From the NCBI RefSeq assembly GCF_028690125.1, contig NZ_JAQVBV010000017.1:45601-109600 (forward strand): DNA of 64,000 bases, written 5' to 3'. Positions within the stretch are counted from its first letter, which is position 1. Every line of letters starts with the position of its first letter. Of the stretch, positions 36,673 through 45,329 are shown piece by piece. Under the pieces are notes generated by a model, which did no database searches, was not told where the DNA came from, and was given only the letters and a program-made list of their open reading frames with translations. The DNA is from Bacteroides sp. (GTDB taxonomy: Bacteria > Bacteroidota > Bacteroidia > Bacteroidales > Bacteroidaceae). A program made the position numbers and the translations under genes.

Positions 36673-36800
36673 TCGACGATTCTTATAGAATCAAGGAATT
36701 GGACATCTATAACTTTGAAATAGAGTTTTCACATAACTCTCATTTATCAAGTATATAAATCCAATTTTATCAAATGTCTTGAAACTCTATTAAATAGCTG

Positions 36801-38162
36801 TTATTTGGGATATTCTAAATAGAAATAGACTACTGCTTCTATTCCCTTTCTAAAAATATCCAATGAGAAGTTCTCATTAGGCGAATGGATTGCATCCGAT
36901 TCAAGCCCAAAGCCCATCAATATGGTTTTGATTCCCAATACCTGTTCAAATGTTGAAATGATAGGAATACTTCCACCACGTCGTACAGCTAATGGTTTTT
37001 TACCAAATGCTATCTCAAATCCTTTCTCTGCTGCCTGATAAGCAGGGAGCGAAATCGGACAAACATATCCTTGTCCTCCATGCATCGGAGTTACCTTTAC
37101 TTGTACAGTGTCAGGAGCAATACTGAGGATATAATCAGCAAATAACTGAGAAATCTTATGATGATCCTGATGAGGAACTAATCGGCAGGATACTTTAGCA
37201 AATGCTTTTGAAGGAAGGACCGTTTTAGAGCCTTCTCCCGTATATCCGCCCCAGATGCCACAAACATCAAATGAGGGTCGGCAACTATTACGTTCCAGTG
37301 TACTGTATCCTTTTTCTCCGAAAAGTGCTTTTACTCCGATTGCCCCTTTGTATTTTTGCTCGTCAAAAGGAATATGCGCGATCATTTCTCTTTCCGCTTG
37401 AGGCACTTCTTCTACATTGTCATAAAAGCCGGGAATTGTAATTTTTCCATTCTCATCCGTTACTTGGCTGATCATTTTACAAAGTACATTGATTGGATTA
37501 GCAACTGCACCTCCAAAATGACCGGAGTGTAAGTCGCGATTCGGACCTGTGACTTCTATTTCCCAATAAGCTAAACCACGAAGTCCTGTAGTGAGTGACG
37601 GAAGTTCTGCCCCCAGCATACTGGTATCCGATACCAGAATAATGTCCGCTTTCAGCAATTCTTTATGTTCTTCACAGAAAGCTTCCAAACTAGGAGATCC
37701 GATTTCTTCTTCCCCTTCGAAAATGAACTTTACATTATTCTTTAATAATTCATTCTTAACCAAGTATTCAAAAGCTTTTACCTGAATAAAAGACTGTCCT
37801 TTATCATCATCTGCTCCACGTGCCCAAATGTATCCATCCCGAATTTCGGGTTCAAAAGGCTGGCTTTTCCAGAGTTCGAGAGGCTCAGCAGGCATTACAT
37901 CATAATGAGCATATACCAATACGGTCTTAGCATTTGGGTCTACAATTTTCTGACCGAAAACAATTGGATTTCCTTTCGAAGGCATTACAAGTGCTTCGTC
38001 GGCTCCGGCTTCCAAAAGAAGTTGCGCCCATCGTTCAGCACAAGCAACCATATCGTCACGATGTTCCGGCAAAGCACTAATACTTGGTATACGGATGAGA
38101 CTGAATAAGTCCTTCATCATTTTCGGCTCGTTTGCAGCAATATATTTCTGAATTTCGGTCAT
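36801..38162 (-). CDS. M20 family metallo-dipeptidase
   Basis: This 453-residue cytoplasmic peptidase shows the M20 di-zinc signature: HYDVMPAEP (His-x-Asp), RGADDDKGQ (bridging Asp), EGEEEIGS (general base Glu plus metal Glu), SDTSMLG (Asp), and a C-terminal GSIPIISTFEQ...AIHSPNE. The lid domain carries ITGPNRDLHSGHFGG-type dimerisation motifs. It resembles carnosinase-like nonspecific dipeptidases rather than PepT or DapE. The ATG overlaps the aroC stop codon by one base (TAATG), so translation is coupled to aroC. Confidence 0.9.
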   Translation of the reverse strand: MTEIQKYIAANEPKMMKDLFSLIRIPSISALPEHRDDMVACAERWAQLLLEAGADEALVMPSKGNPIVFGQKIVDPNAKTVLVYAHYDVMPAEPLELWKSQPFEPEIRDGYIWARGADDDKGQSFIQVKAFEYLVKNELLKNNVKFIFEGEEEIGSPSLEAFCEEHKELLKADIILVSDTSMLGAELPSLTTGLRGLAYWEIEVTGPNRDLHSGHFGGAVANPINVLCKMISQVTDENGKITIPGFYDNVEEVPQAEREMIAHIPFDEQKYKGAIGVKALFGEKGYSTLERNSCRPSFDVCGIWGGYTGEGSKTVLPSKAFAKVSCRLVPHQDHHKISQLFADYILSIAPDTVQVKVTPMHGGQGYVCPISLPAYQAAEKGFEIAFGKKPLAVRRGGSIPIISTFEQVLGIKTILMGFGLESDAIHSPNENFSLDIFRKGIEAVVYFYLEYPK

Positions 38163-39238
38163 TATAATTGCGTTGTTTTATCTAATAAATAGTAATCGAG
38201 TATAGTCATGGCAGCCATTGCTTCCACGATAGGTACGGCACGTGGCAATACACAAGCATCATGGCGTCCGCGAGCTTTCAAGGTAGTGTCAATACCGTCG
38301 ATATTAACAGTTTCCTGTTCCATGAGCAAAGTTGCAATTGGCTTGAATACCACACGGAAATAAATATCTTGTCCGTTACTAATACCTCCCTGTATACCTC
38401 CGGAGTGATTGGTATGTGTTTCAATCCGTCCGTTGTTATTGAAGAAAACATCGTTCTGCTCGGAGCCTCTCATCTTTAATCCTTTAAATCCTTCACCATA
38501 TTCGAAGGCTTTAGCCGCATTGATAGTAAGCATTGCGTTACCTAATGCAGCGTGCAGTTTGCCGAATACCGGTTGTCCTAATCCGATGGGACATTCTTTG
38601 ATAACACAAGTGATTGTACCACCGATTGTATCACCTTCGCCTTTCACTTTATATATAAGGTCTGCCATTTCTTTAGCTTTCTCCGGGTCAGGGCAACGCA
38701 CATCGTTTGTTTCAATCAAATCAAGATCATAGTCCGAGTAGTTACCTTCCAATTTGATAGCACCCACTTGTGATGTATAAGCGGTGATGTCGATACCTAA
38801 CTGACGAAGCGCCAACTTTGCCAATGCACCGGCTACGACTCGGGAAATAGTTTCGCGTGCAGAAGAGCGTCCGCCACCACGGTGGTCGCGGATACCATAT
38901 TTTACATTATATGTATAATCCGCGTGTGAGGGACGATATACGTTTTTCAGATTATTGTAATCATTGGAATGTTGGTTTTCATTCCATACGATGAAACCAA
39001 TGGGACATCCGGTAGACTTTCCTTCGAAAATACCGGAAAGGAATTCAACTTTATCCGCTTCTTTCCGCGGTGTGGTAAGAATTGATTGTCCCGGACGACG
39101 TCGGTTTAGCTCTTGTTGTACGAATTCTTCATCGATTGGAATTCCTGAAGGAAATCCGTCGATAACTCCTCCTACTCCTTTCCCATGAGACTCACCAAAA
39201 CTTGTGAGTCGAAAAATGTTGCCAAATGAATTAAACAT
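38162..39238 (-). CDS. aroC: Chorismate synthase
   Basis: This 358-residue enzyme converts 5-enolpyruvylshikimate-3-phosphate to chorismate with reduced FMN, the last step of the shikimate pathway. Signatures are [18 protein letters not shown] at the N-terminus, [28 protein letters not shown] and [19 protein letters not shown]. The length is normal. A TATATTTG -7 box lies 29 bp upstream of the ATG. The dipeptidase gene follows in a one-base overlap. Confidence 0.97.
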   Translation of the reverse strand: MFNSFGNIFRLTSFGESHGKGVGGVIDGFPSGIPIDEEFVQQELNRRRPGQSILTTPRKEADKVEFLSGIFEGKSTGCPIGFIVWNENQHSNDYNNLKNVYRPSHADYTYNVKYGIRDHRGGGRSSARETISRVVAGALAKLALRQLGIDITAYTSQVGAIKLEGNYSDYDLDLIETNDVRCPDPEKAKEMADLIYKVKGEGDTIGGTITCVIKECPIGLGQPVFGKLHAALGNAMLTINAAKAFEYGEGFKGLKMRGSEQNDVFFNNNGRIETHTNHSGGIQGGISNGQDIYFRVVFKPIATLLMEQETVNIDGIDTTLKARGRHDACVLPRAVPIVEAMAAMTILDYYLLDKTTQL

Positions 39239-39267
39239 AGTTGTGGCTTTTTAAAAATTACTCTATG

Positions 39268-39275
39268 CAAATATA
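39268..39275 (-). promoter_or_regulatory. -7 box of aroC
   Basis: The minus strand reads TATATTTG 29 bp before the aroC ATG. It lies in the divergent gap with the PCMD lipoprotein gene. Confidence 0.6.
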
Positions 39276-39399
39276 ACAAAGTTTTTGATAAGAAGGTTGT
39301 GAATTCGAAATATCTTCCGAAATAGAGGCGTTTTGAACCTTTTCTTCTCTTTTTAGTTTATAAGTGATAACTATTTTTTAGTAACTAAACCCAAAATGT

Positions 39400-40680
39400 A
39401 TGAAAAAGAATCTATTGTATTTATGTGCATTGGTATGTACTGCTAGTCTTTTTGTTGCTTGCAGTAGTGATGATGATAACGGAAAGAAAGAAGAGCCACC
39501 AACGATAACAGCTCCGGCTGTCGTAGGAACTTATCGTGGAAATATGGATATTACCATGACGCCGGATGGTTCGGATCAGGAAATGGTTATAGCCGACGGA
39601 CTGATGAAGAATATCACAATCTCTCAGGTTAGTGATACTGAAGTGAAAATGGAATTGAAAGAATTCGAATTGTTTATAAATGGAACTATATTGAAACTTG
39701 GTGATATTGTTGTGGATAAGTGTGTCGTGAAGAAAGATGGAACTTCATATAACTTTACCGGTCAGCAAAACTTGACTTTTCAGGGAGCAGGTGCTATGCT
39801 GGGTACTTGTGCCACTACTGTGGATGGTGATGTGGAAGGCGGAGATATTGATATGGATATTCTTGTAAAAGTACCGGCATTGAGCCAAACTGTGAAAGTG
39901 TCTTTTGATGGAGTGAAACTAGTTACTGATGCGGGCACTTATTATAACTTTGAAACTTGGGTTCCCGGTGTGGAAGGACAAGAGCCGGACATGACTTTTT
40001 ATGAACCGACCGGATGGAGTTCCAGTAATACGGGTGCTCACTTTCTGAAAGGAATGCATTATGTGGATAGATATGTAGTAACTCAAACGAATGATGCGCA
40101 TTGGGGAAAATCTGCAGCGAAAATTGAAACACTGGATTCTAAAGGAGCCGATGCAGGTTTTGCCAAGATACCCAAAGTAACTACCGGCTCCTTGTTTCTG
40201 GGAGCTTTTAAGACCAGTTTCCCGAATACACTTGAAAGTACTAAGTTCGGTATTGAATTTAGTAAGAAACCGCTTTCATTGAAAGGATATTATAAATATG
40301 CTCCGGGTGAAAATTATTATGTTTGCCAATCCATAGAAACTTGCGATATAGCTACGGTAGATGCTACTCAAACAGACGCATTTTCCATTAAAGCAGTATT
40401 GTATATTACCGATGAATATAAAGCTGATTATTCCGACTGTCTGACGGGAGCGGATATTTATACTTCGAATAGAGTAGTAGCTACTGCGTCTCTTGAAGGA
40501 GGTGCACAAGCAAATTGGACATTCTTTGATATTACTTTAAACTATAAGAAGCCTTATGATGCCAATCAGAAATATCGTTTTGCCATCATTTGCTCGTCCA
40601 GTAAAGAGGGGGATAAGTTTTGTGGGGCTCCCGGCAGTGTATTGATAGTAGATGATTTTGAGTTGATATCAGCAGAGTAA
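39400..40680 (+). CDS. PCMD-domain lipoprotein with N-terminal calycin/DUF4925-like region
   Basis: This 426-residue lipoprotein has lipobox VACS (Cys21) followed by an acidic SSDDDNGKK tether. Residues about 40-180 read like a lipocalin-type barrel (VVGTYRGNMDITM, VSFDGVKLVTD). Residues about 185-426 are a PCMD (PF13201) domain: YNFETWV, GWSSSNTGAHFL, GSLFLGAFKT, TKFGIEFSKKPLSLKGYYKY, VLIVDDFELI. The same second domain occurs in the lipoprotein at 41670-42755. PCMD domains are thought to bind carbohydrate; the exact role is unknown. The gene runs opposite to its neighbours on both sides. Confidence 0.82.
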   Translation: MKKNLLYLCALVCTASLFVACSSDDDNGKKEEPPTITAPAVVGTYRGNMDITMTPDGSDQEMVIADGLMKNITISQVSDTEVKMELKEFELFINGTILKLGDIVVDKCVVKKDGTSYNFTGQQNLTFQGAGAMLGTCATTVDGDVEGGDIDMDILVKVPALSQTVKVSFDGVKLVTDAGTYYNFETWVPGVEGQEPDMTFYEPTGWSSSNTGAHFLKGMHYVDRYVVTQTNDAHWGKSAAKIETLDSKGADAGFAKIPKVTTGSLFLGAFKTSFPNTLESTKFGIEFSKKPLSLKGYYKYAPGENYYVCQSIETCDIATVDATQTDAFSIKAVLYITDEYKADYSDCLTGADIYTSNRVVATASLEGGAQANWTFFDITLNYKKPYDANQKYRFAIICSSSKEGDKFCGAPGSVLIVDDFELISAE

Positions 40681-40740
40681 CTATAACGTTACTTGAATCT
40701 TTTAGTAAGCAAAATATAAACCTATAATTATTTTATTTGT

Positions 40741-40820
40741 GCCATCTTATTGGCACGATTGTCCGTTCCATTGGCATCACTATGTCACTTAATTGGCACA
40801 AACGCGCCAATTAAGTGACA
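40741..40820. terminator. Terminator hairpin plus TTGGCA-containing repeats
   Basis: TGTCACTTAATTGGCAC (40783-40799) pairs with GCGCCAATTAAGTGACA (40804-40820) across a 4-nt loop, giving a 17-bp stem between two convergent genes. The core ATTGGCA occurs three times in the preceding 60 bp, and the first copy forms its own small palindrome (GTGCCA...TGGCAC). Confidence 0.7.
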
Positions 40821-40848
40821 CCAATTGAAAGAAAGTCAGAAAAGAAAT

Positions 40849-41634
40849 TTAGAAAGCATATCCGAATCCGATGTTCAAATAGATAGGATACATAGCAAAT
40901 GTAATTGTATGGAAATCGTTTTTAAAGATATCATTTAATCCCCATGTGAAATCTGCATAGATATTTAGATGTTTGAATGCTTTCCACCCGGCACCAAACT
41001 GTAATCCCCATTGAAAGTGTCTTAAATTGTCCGAGAAGTCATATGTAGCAATTTTCCCATCAGTAAATTCCACTTTATCCCCTGTGGGATTTCCTTCGCG
41101 AAGATACCCTTCATAAACATTTCCGGAAAACTCTCTTGAGAGTATATAGGAAAAATAAGGTCCTCCTTTTATATTCCATCGGCTATTTATTTTATAAGTA
41201 GCCATCAGGGGAATTGTCAGACCCGAAGTATGTACTTTGGTTTTTACTCCGCCTGTCCATACACCACTTATTCTTTCGCCTCCCTGTCCCAAAATCTCCA
41301 TGCTGTAATTTTTTACAGTGGCTTTTGTAGTCATTGCTTTGTTTTCGAGTCGCAGCCCTGTAATGATTCCGAATTTATTCTGAAGAGCAAACCATTTGGT
41401 GACTTCTCCTCCAATGCTGATAGCAAGAGTGGGATTATAACTATCGACAGAGCGGATTTCTGCCGGAAGTGGGAGTGGCGCTGTGCCACCAATACTGAAA
41501 CCGGCTTTAATTTCATATTCCAGTCCACTTAAGGCAGAACGGATCAGAGTTTCATTTCTATCGACTTGGGAATAAGAAGGAAGGGTAACTCCAAGGCTGA
41601 TTAACAGGCATATTATATAAGGATAGATTTTCAT
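40849..41634 (-). CDS. Outer membrane beta-barrel protein (PorT-like family)
   Basis: This 261-residue protein has a signal peptide ending PSYSQ. Alternating strands and turn-rich segments follow (YEIKAGFSIGG, FGIITGLRLENKA, LTIPLMATYKIN, WNIKGGPYFSYIL), and it ends in NIGFGYAF with terminal Phe. This is the usual shape of the PorT/outer membrane protein beta-barrel family. It starts 35 bp after the PCMD lipoprotein gene 41670-42755 and is probably co-transcribed with it. The function is unknown. Confidence 0.8.
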   Translation of the reverse strand: MKIYPYIICLLISLGVTLPSYSQVDRNETLIRSALSGLEYEIKAGFSIGGTAPLPLPAEIRSVDSYNPTLAISIGGEVTKWFALQNKFGIITGLRLENKAMTTKATVKNYSMEILGQGGERISGVWTGGVKTKVHTSGLTIPLMATYKINSRWNIKGGPYFSYILSREFSGNVYEGYLREGNPTGDKVEFTDGKIATYDFSDNLRHFQWGLQFGAGWKAFKHLNIYADFTWGLNDIFKNDFHTITFAMYPIYLNIGFGYAF

Positions 41635-41669
41635 GATTATTATAAATAGGATGAGTACTTCATTAAAGA

Positions 41670-42755
41670 TTAGTTCTCTGAATGATAAATCAGCTCGGCT
41701 TGGTCGATTTGTAAGTTGCTGCCGATTGCTCCATTAAAATGATCTCCTTCAAGGCTGGAAGAGAAAACAATGGATATATTGTATTTTCCTTCCTGAAGTT
41801 TTTCTTTGTCAATGAACTTTCCGGGAAGGGGAGTGAACGGAAGTTTGAAATAAGTCCATTCATCAGTTTCTTTAGCATCGTTTATACGTGCCATTGATAC
41901 CAGATTTGGACTTGTGAAGGCATTAGTTCCGTCAAGGGTAGAAACTGTTTCACTAGTCTCATACATAATGGCATATATGTCACATATATCGCGTTTGCCG
42001 TTTACCGGTTTACCGCCTTCTGTAAATTGGCTTCCGGCTTTATACTTATAATAACCAGCCAGATAAGTAGGAACGTGCCGGAAAGGAAGACCGAATTTAG
42101 TTGCTTTCAAAGGATTACTCATGGCATTGTTTACATCAAAAGAACCAATAAACAAATTACCTGCTGCAATAGGCATTCCTACCATTTGCCCGAAAAATCC
42201 GGTGCTGCGGGTAACGAGTGATAAACATTTTCCATCTGTGCCTCCTGTTATCTGGAAAGTTGGGTAATTGTCGGCTGTTTTGGGTACTCCGGTCAAAGCA
42301 TATCCGGCATTTCCACTTGCCCATTGCATTACGACTTTTCCTCCTTCCCGTTCTACAAATATGTAATATTTCTGTCCGCCAAGCGTATCCTCAAAATTAT
42401 AGTTGGTTGCTAATTCCGTATCTACAACAGATACAGAATAAAGTTTCTTCCAGAAGCCATCGGCTGCGGTGACTGTGTATGTTTGTGGCGAATGGAAATC
42501 CCGTTCAGTTCCTCCCACAGGGGCAATCTTTGCACCCGGCGTAAGAGTGAATTCCGGTGCAAGAGTGGTGAGGTCAGTACCCGGAGCAACAAAAAGGGTT
42601 ACGGAATTATTATTTATAATAGGATTTGTTGTCATGATTACTCCAGGCAAACTACAGCTTACTATATCAGCTTCTGCGTTGGGTGCTTCATCGCGGATAC
42701 AGGCAGTAGAGAGGATTATTGATAACGTATAGATAATTACGTGTTTTGCTTTCAT
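41670..42755 (-). CDS. PCMD-domain lipoprotein with N-terminal Ig-like region
   Basis: ATG 42755 (MKAKHVIIYTLSIILSTAC) is chosen; the longer frame needs a TTG inside the -7 box at 42765-42772. The lipobox Cys is residue 19. Residues about 25-115 look like an Ig-type domain (FVAPGTDLTTLAPEFTLTPG, YTVTAADGFWKKLYSVSV). The rest is PCMD (NYNFEDTL, YPTFQITGG, GNLFIGSFDVNN, TKFGLPFRHVPTYLAGYYKY). Layout and locus resemble the crystallised B. thetaiotaomicron PCMD protein BT2081, from memory. It probably binds or acts on a carbohydrate at the surface. Confidence 0.82.
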   Translation of the reverse strand: MKAKHVIIYTLSIILSTACIRDEAPNAEADIVSCSLPGVIMTTNPIINNNSVTLFVAPGTDLTTLAPEFTLTPGAKIAPVGGTERDFHSPQTYTVTAADGFWKKLYSVSVVDTELATNYNFEDTLGGQKYYIFVEREGGKVVMQWASGNAGYALTGVPKTADNYPTFQITGGTDGKCLSLVTRSTGFFGQMVGMPIAAGNLFIGSFDVNNAMSNPLKATKFGLPFRHVPTYLAGYYKYKAGSQFTEGGKPVNGKRDICDIYAIMYETSETVSTLDGTNAFTSPNLVSMARINDAKETDEWTYFKLPFTPLPGKFIDKEKLQEGKYNISIVFSSSLEGDHFNGAIGSNLQIDQAELIYHSEN

Positions 42756-42764
42756 TTTCTTTAT

Positions 42765-42772
42765 CAAATTTA
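42765..42772 (-). promoter_or_regulatory. -7 box very close to the PCMD gene start
   Basis: The minus strand reads TAAATTTG, ending 9 bp before ATG 42755. If used, the transcript would have a leader of only a few bases. Confidence 0.45.
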
Positions 42773-42880
42773 CTTGTTTATGTTATGTATTCAAGAAATT
42801 TATAACAATATGATATTTTATTTGTTCAAATTAGAATGGTCGGTAGGAAAGATTTTCCTATTTTTGTGGGAACTAAATCT

Positions 42881-44176
42881 ATGTCGTTTATGATTGAATC
42901 AGAAAGAAAACAAATCATCGGTTTAATAAAAAGAGAAGTTGTTCCGGCCATTGGATGTACTGAACCTATCGCGGTGGCTCTTTGTGTTGCCAAAGCTGCC
43001 GAAACTTTAGGGGGAAAACCTGAAAAAATCGAAGTTTTGTTAAGTGCCAATATATTGAAGAATGCAATGGGGGTCGGTATCCCGGGGACGGACATGGTAG
43101 GACTTCCGATAGCTATTGCTTTGGGTGTGTTAATCGGAAAATCAGACTATCAATTGGAAGTTTTAAAAGATTGTACACCGGAAGCAGTAGAGCAGGGAAA
43201 ACAGTTTATCGGGGAAAAACGTATTTGTATTTCTTTGAAAGAGGGTATTAGTGAGAAACTATATATCGAAGTTATTTGTAAAACGGCAGATAAAATGGCG
43301 AAGGCTGTGATTTCCGGAGGACATACTACCTTTATTTACATAGCAACAGACGAAAATATTCTGCTTGATAAACTGCAAGCGACCAATGAAGAGGATGAAG
43401 AAGAAATACTTGAATTGAATTTGCGTAAAGTATATGATTTTGCTTTGACAGCCCCTTTGGATGAAATCAATTTTATTCTTGATACTGCCCGTTTGAATAA
43501 AGCTGCTGCCGAGCAGTCATTTAAAGGTAACTACGGACATTCTTTAGGCAGAATGTTGCGTGGAACTTACGAATATAAAGTGATGGGAGACAGTATTTTC
43601 TCTCATATTCTTTCCTATACTTCCGGAGCTTGTGACGCTCGAATGGCTGGCGCAATGATTCCCGTTATGAGTAACTCCGGCAGTGGTAACCAAGGAATAG
43701 CCGCTACTTTGCCCGTGGTTGTCTTTGCCGAAGAAAATGAAAAATCAGAAGAAGAATTAATTCGTGCTTTGGTATTAAGCCATCTTACCGTTATTTACAT
43801 CAAGCAAAGTCTTGGACGCCTGTCTGCTTTATGTGGTTGTGTCGTAGCCGCAACGGGGTCCAGTTGTGGAATCACTTGGTTGATGGGAGGTGATTATAAC
43901 CAAGTAGCTTTTGCTGTTCAAAATATGATCGCTAATCTGACAGGTATGATTTGTGATGGAGCAAAACCAAGTTGTGCTCTAAAAGTAACCACTGGGGTAT
44001 CAACTGCGGTATTATCTGCTATGATGGCAATGGAAAACCGCTATGTAACTTCTGTTGAGGGAATTATTGACGAAGATGTAGATCAAAGTATCCGTAACCT
44101 AACCCGGATTGGTTCACAAGCCATGAATGAAACAGATAAAATGGTACTTGATATCATGACCCACAAAGGATGCTAA
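42881..44176 (+). CDS. L-cysteine desulfidase / UPF0597 family (CyuA-like)
   Basis: This protein of about 431 residues belongs to the serine-dehydratase-related CyuA/YhaM family, which uses an Fe-S cluster to degrade cysteine to pyruvate, ammonia and sulfide. Visible motifs are VVPAIGCTEPIAVAL, NILKNAMGVGIPGT, SYTSGACDARMAG, NSGSGNQGIAATLPVV, LSALCGCVVAATGSSCG and MICDGAKPSCALK; the conserved cysteines are present. Start 42881, or ATG 42890 (MIESERK), is preferred over 42836 because the extra 15 residues look non-native. Function is by family; the substrate is not proven here. Confidence 0.85.
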   Translation: MSFMIESERKQIIGLIKREVVPAIGCTEPIAVALCVAKAAETLGGKPEKIEVLLSANILKNAMGVGIPGTDMVGLPIAIALGVLIGKSDYQLEVLKDCTPEAVEQGKQFIGEKRICISLKEGISEKLYIEVICKTADKMAKAVISGGHTTFIYIATDENILLDKLQATNEEDEEEILELNLRKVYDFALTAPLDEINFILDTARLNKAAAEQSFKGNYGHSLGRMLRGTYEYKVMGDSIFSHILSYTSGACDARMAGAMIPVMSNSGSGNQGIAATLPVVVFAEENEKSEEELIRALVLSHLTVIYIKQSLGRLSALCGCVVAATGSSCGITWLMGGDYNQVAFAVQNMIANLTGMICDGAKPSCALKVTTGVSTAVLSAMMAMENRYVTSVEGIIDEDVDQSIRNLTRIGSQAMNETDKMVLDIMTHKGC

Positions 44177-44179
44177 AAT

Positions 44180-44265
44180 AATAAAGAGCTAAAAATAAAA
44201 AATGAAGAATTAGCTATGTAATGTCTGCAAAGCAATTCTTCATTTTTCATTTTTAGCTCTTTATT
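44180..44265. terminator. Bidirectional terminator between cyuA-like gene and FKBP gene
   Basis: Arms of 32 nt (44180-44211 and 44234-44265) pair with a single mismatch and enclose 22 nt. The arms hold AAAGAGCT/AGCTCTTT and A/T tracts, so either strand ends in a T-rich run. Confidence 0.85.
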
Positions 44266-44267
44266 TA

Positions 44268-44858
44268 TCAGTGACAATGTCCGCCTTCGCAACCGCAGTC
44301 GTCACCACATTCATGATCACCACAACCGCCGCCGCAACTGTCGCATCCGCAACCGCCACCTTCGCCACTCATCATTTTTACCAATTCCTGAATTTCATCA
44401 TTTGTAGCAGGGCGGCTTTCGATAACTTCACCTTCGAAGATCAATGCAGCACCTGCAAGAGGGTGGTTAAGGTCTACAACCACTATATCCGGTTTGATTT
44501 CTACTACGCTGGCATTTACACGTCCTCCTTCTGCAGTCATCAAAGGAACGATACTTCCTTCTTGCACACGTTCGCTGTCGAATTTACCATCTATTTCGAA
44601 GATATTTTTAGGAAGATCGATAACGTGCTGTTCGTCATATTCACCATAAGCTTTTTCAGCAGGAATGGTAAAATCGAATTTGTCACCCTTAGAGAGAGCA
44701 GCGACCTGAGTTTCAAAATCTTCGAGTGTTGCGCCTAATCCAGAGATGAACTGAAAAGGGTGTTCAGCTTTTGCTTCTTCGAACAATTCTTTTTCTCCGT
44801 CTTCCATTGTATATAGTTTGTATGCAACGGTAATGTACTTGTTTTCTGCTGTTTCCAT
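44268..44858 (-). CDS. slyD: SlyD-type FKBP peptidyl-prolyl cis-trans isomerase
   Basis: This 196-residue protein has the SlyD layout: an FKBP part (VAYKLYTMEDGEKELFEEA, FQFISGLGATLEDFE, DFTIPAEKAYGEYDEQHV), an inserted IF chaperone domain, then VVDLNHPLAGAALIFEGEV. The last 30 or so residues are a Gly/Cys/His/Asp-rich metal-binding tail (GGCGCDSCGGGCGDHECG and on to GHCH). It is a folding helper with likely nickel or zinc binding. Two TATCTTTG boxes lie upstream, at 44904-44911 and 44937-44944. Confidence 0.92.
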   Translation of the reverse strand: METAENKYITVAYKLYTMEDGEKELFEEAKAEHPFQFISGLGATLEDFETQVAALSKGDKFDFTIPAEKAYGEYDEQHVIDLPKNIFEIDGKFDSERVQEGSIVPLMTAEGGRVNASVVEIKPDIVVVDLNHPLAGAALIFEGEVIESRPATNDEIQELVKMMSGEGGGCGCDSCGGGCGDHECGDDCGCEGGHCH

Positions 44859-44903
44859 TTAATTTTTTATTTCTGATTAATAAATTCCGGCATTCCGGAA
44901 GAA

Positions 44904-44944
44904 CAAAGATATATATTTATTTGGTTGAACTCGGTGCAAAGATA
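44904..44944 (-). promoter_or_regulatory. Two possible -7 boxes of the FKBP gene
   Basis: The minus strand reads TATCTTTG at both 44904-44911 and 44937-44944, matching TAnnTTTG. Either could serve slyD. Confidence 0.5.
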
Positions 44945-45100
44945 GCAAATTTCAGATTATTAAGCGAAATGTTAAAAACGAACACTGATGTAGCTTTGTG
45001 GATAATAGTTGTAAATTCAACCTTTAAGTGATAAAATAAGATTTATACCCTCTCTTTTCTTACGATTATTCGTTTTTTTGCGTTTTTTTTCTTCGATTTG

Positions 45101-45131
45101 TTTGGAGATAAGAAAAAAGCCCTTACCTTTG
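45101..45131 (+). promoter_or_regulatory. Promoter of the ilv operon
   Basis: TTTG (45101-45104) and TACCTTTG (45124-45131) are separated by 19 bp, a full match to the Bacteroides TTTG-N19-21-TAnnTTTG promoter. Transcription would start about 20 bp before the leader peptide ATG. Confidence 0.85.
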
Positions 45132-45155
45132 CATCACAAAAATATAGAAGAAGAT

Positions 45156-45233
45156 ATGAATATGTTACATACATCTATTAACCTAGCAGTCTTGCATATT
45201 ATTCGCGTCGTGGTGGTCCCATCAAGAGCGTGA
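45156..45233 (+). CDS. ilv operon leader peptide (attenuation)
   Basis: This 25-codon ORF is too short for ordinary gene callers. Eleven of 25 residues are branched-chain: three Leu, three Ile and five Val, including the run HIIRVVVVP (codons ATT ATT CGC GTC GTG GTG GTC). Its stop codon overlaps the left arm of the antiterminator stem. It sits between the promoter and the terminator hairpin in front of ilvD. Ribosome stalling at Ile/Val codons when charged tRNA is short would leave that arm free and let transcription continue. Confidence 0.88.
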   Translation: MNMLHTSINLAVLHIIRVVVVPSRA

Positions 45234-45310
45234 GAAAGGTTTTATGTATGTATTCGTACCATAAAAGATAAAATTTGGAGCCTTTCTCACTATTGTGAGG
45301 AAGGCTTTTT
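45230..45310 (+). promoter_or_regulatory. ilv attenuator: antiterminator and terminator
   Basis: GTGAGAAAGG (45230-45239) pairs perfectly with CCTTTCTCAC (45281-45290) to form an antiterminator. The latter arm otherwise joins GCCTTTCTCAC (45280-45290) to GTGAGGAAGGC (45295-45305), a TATT-looped terminator stem with one G-T pair followed by TTTTT (45306-45310). The two folds exclude each other. Confidence 0.88.
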
Positions 45311-45329
45311 AATTAAAAGAAATATTGAA

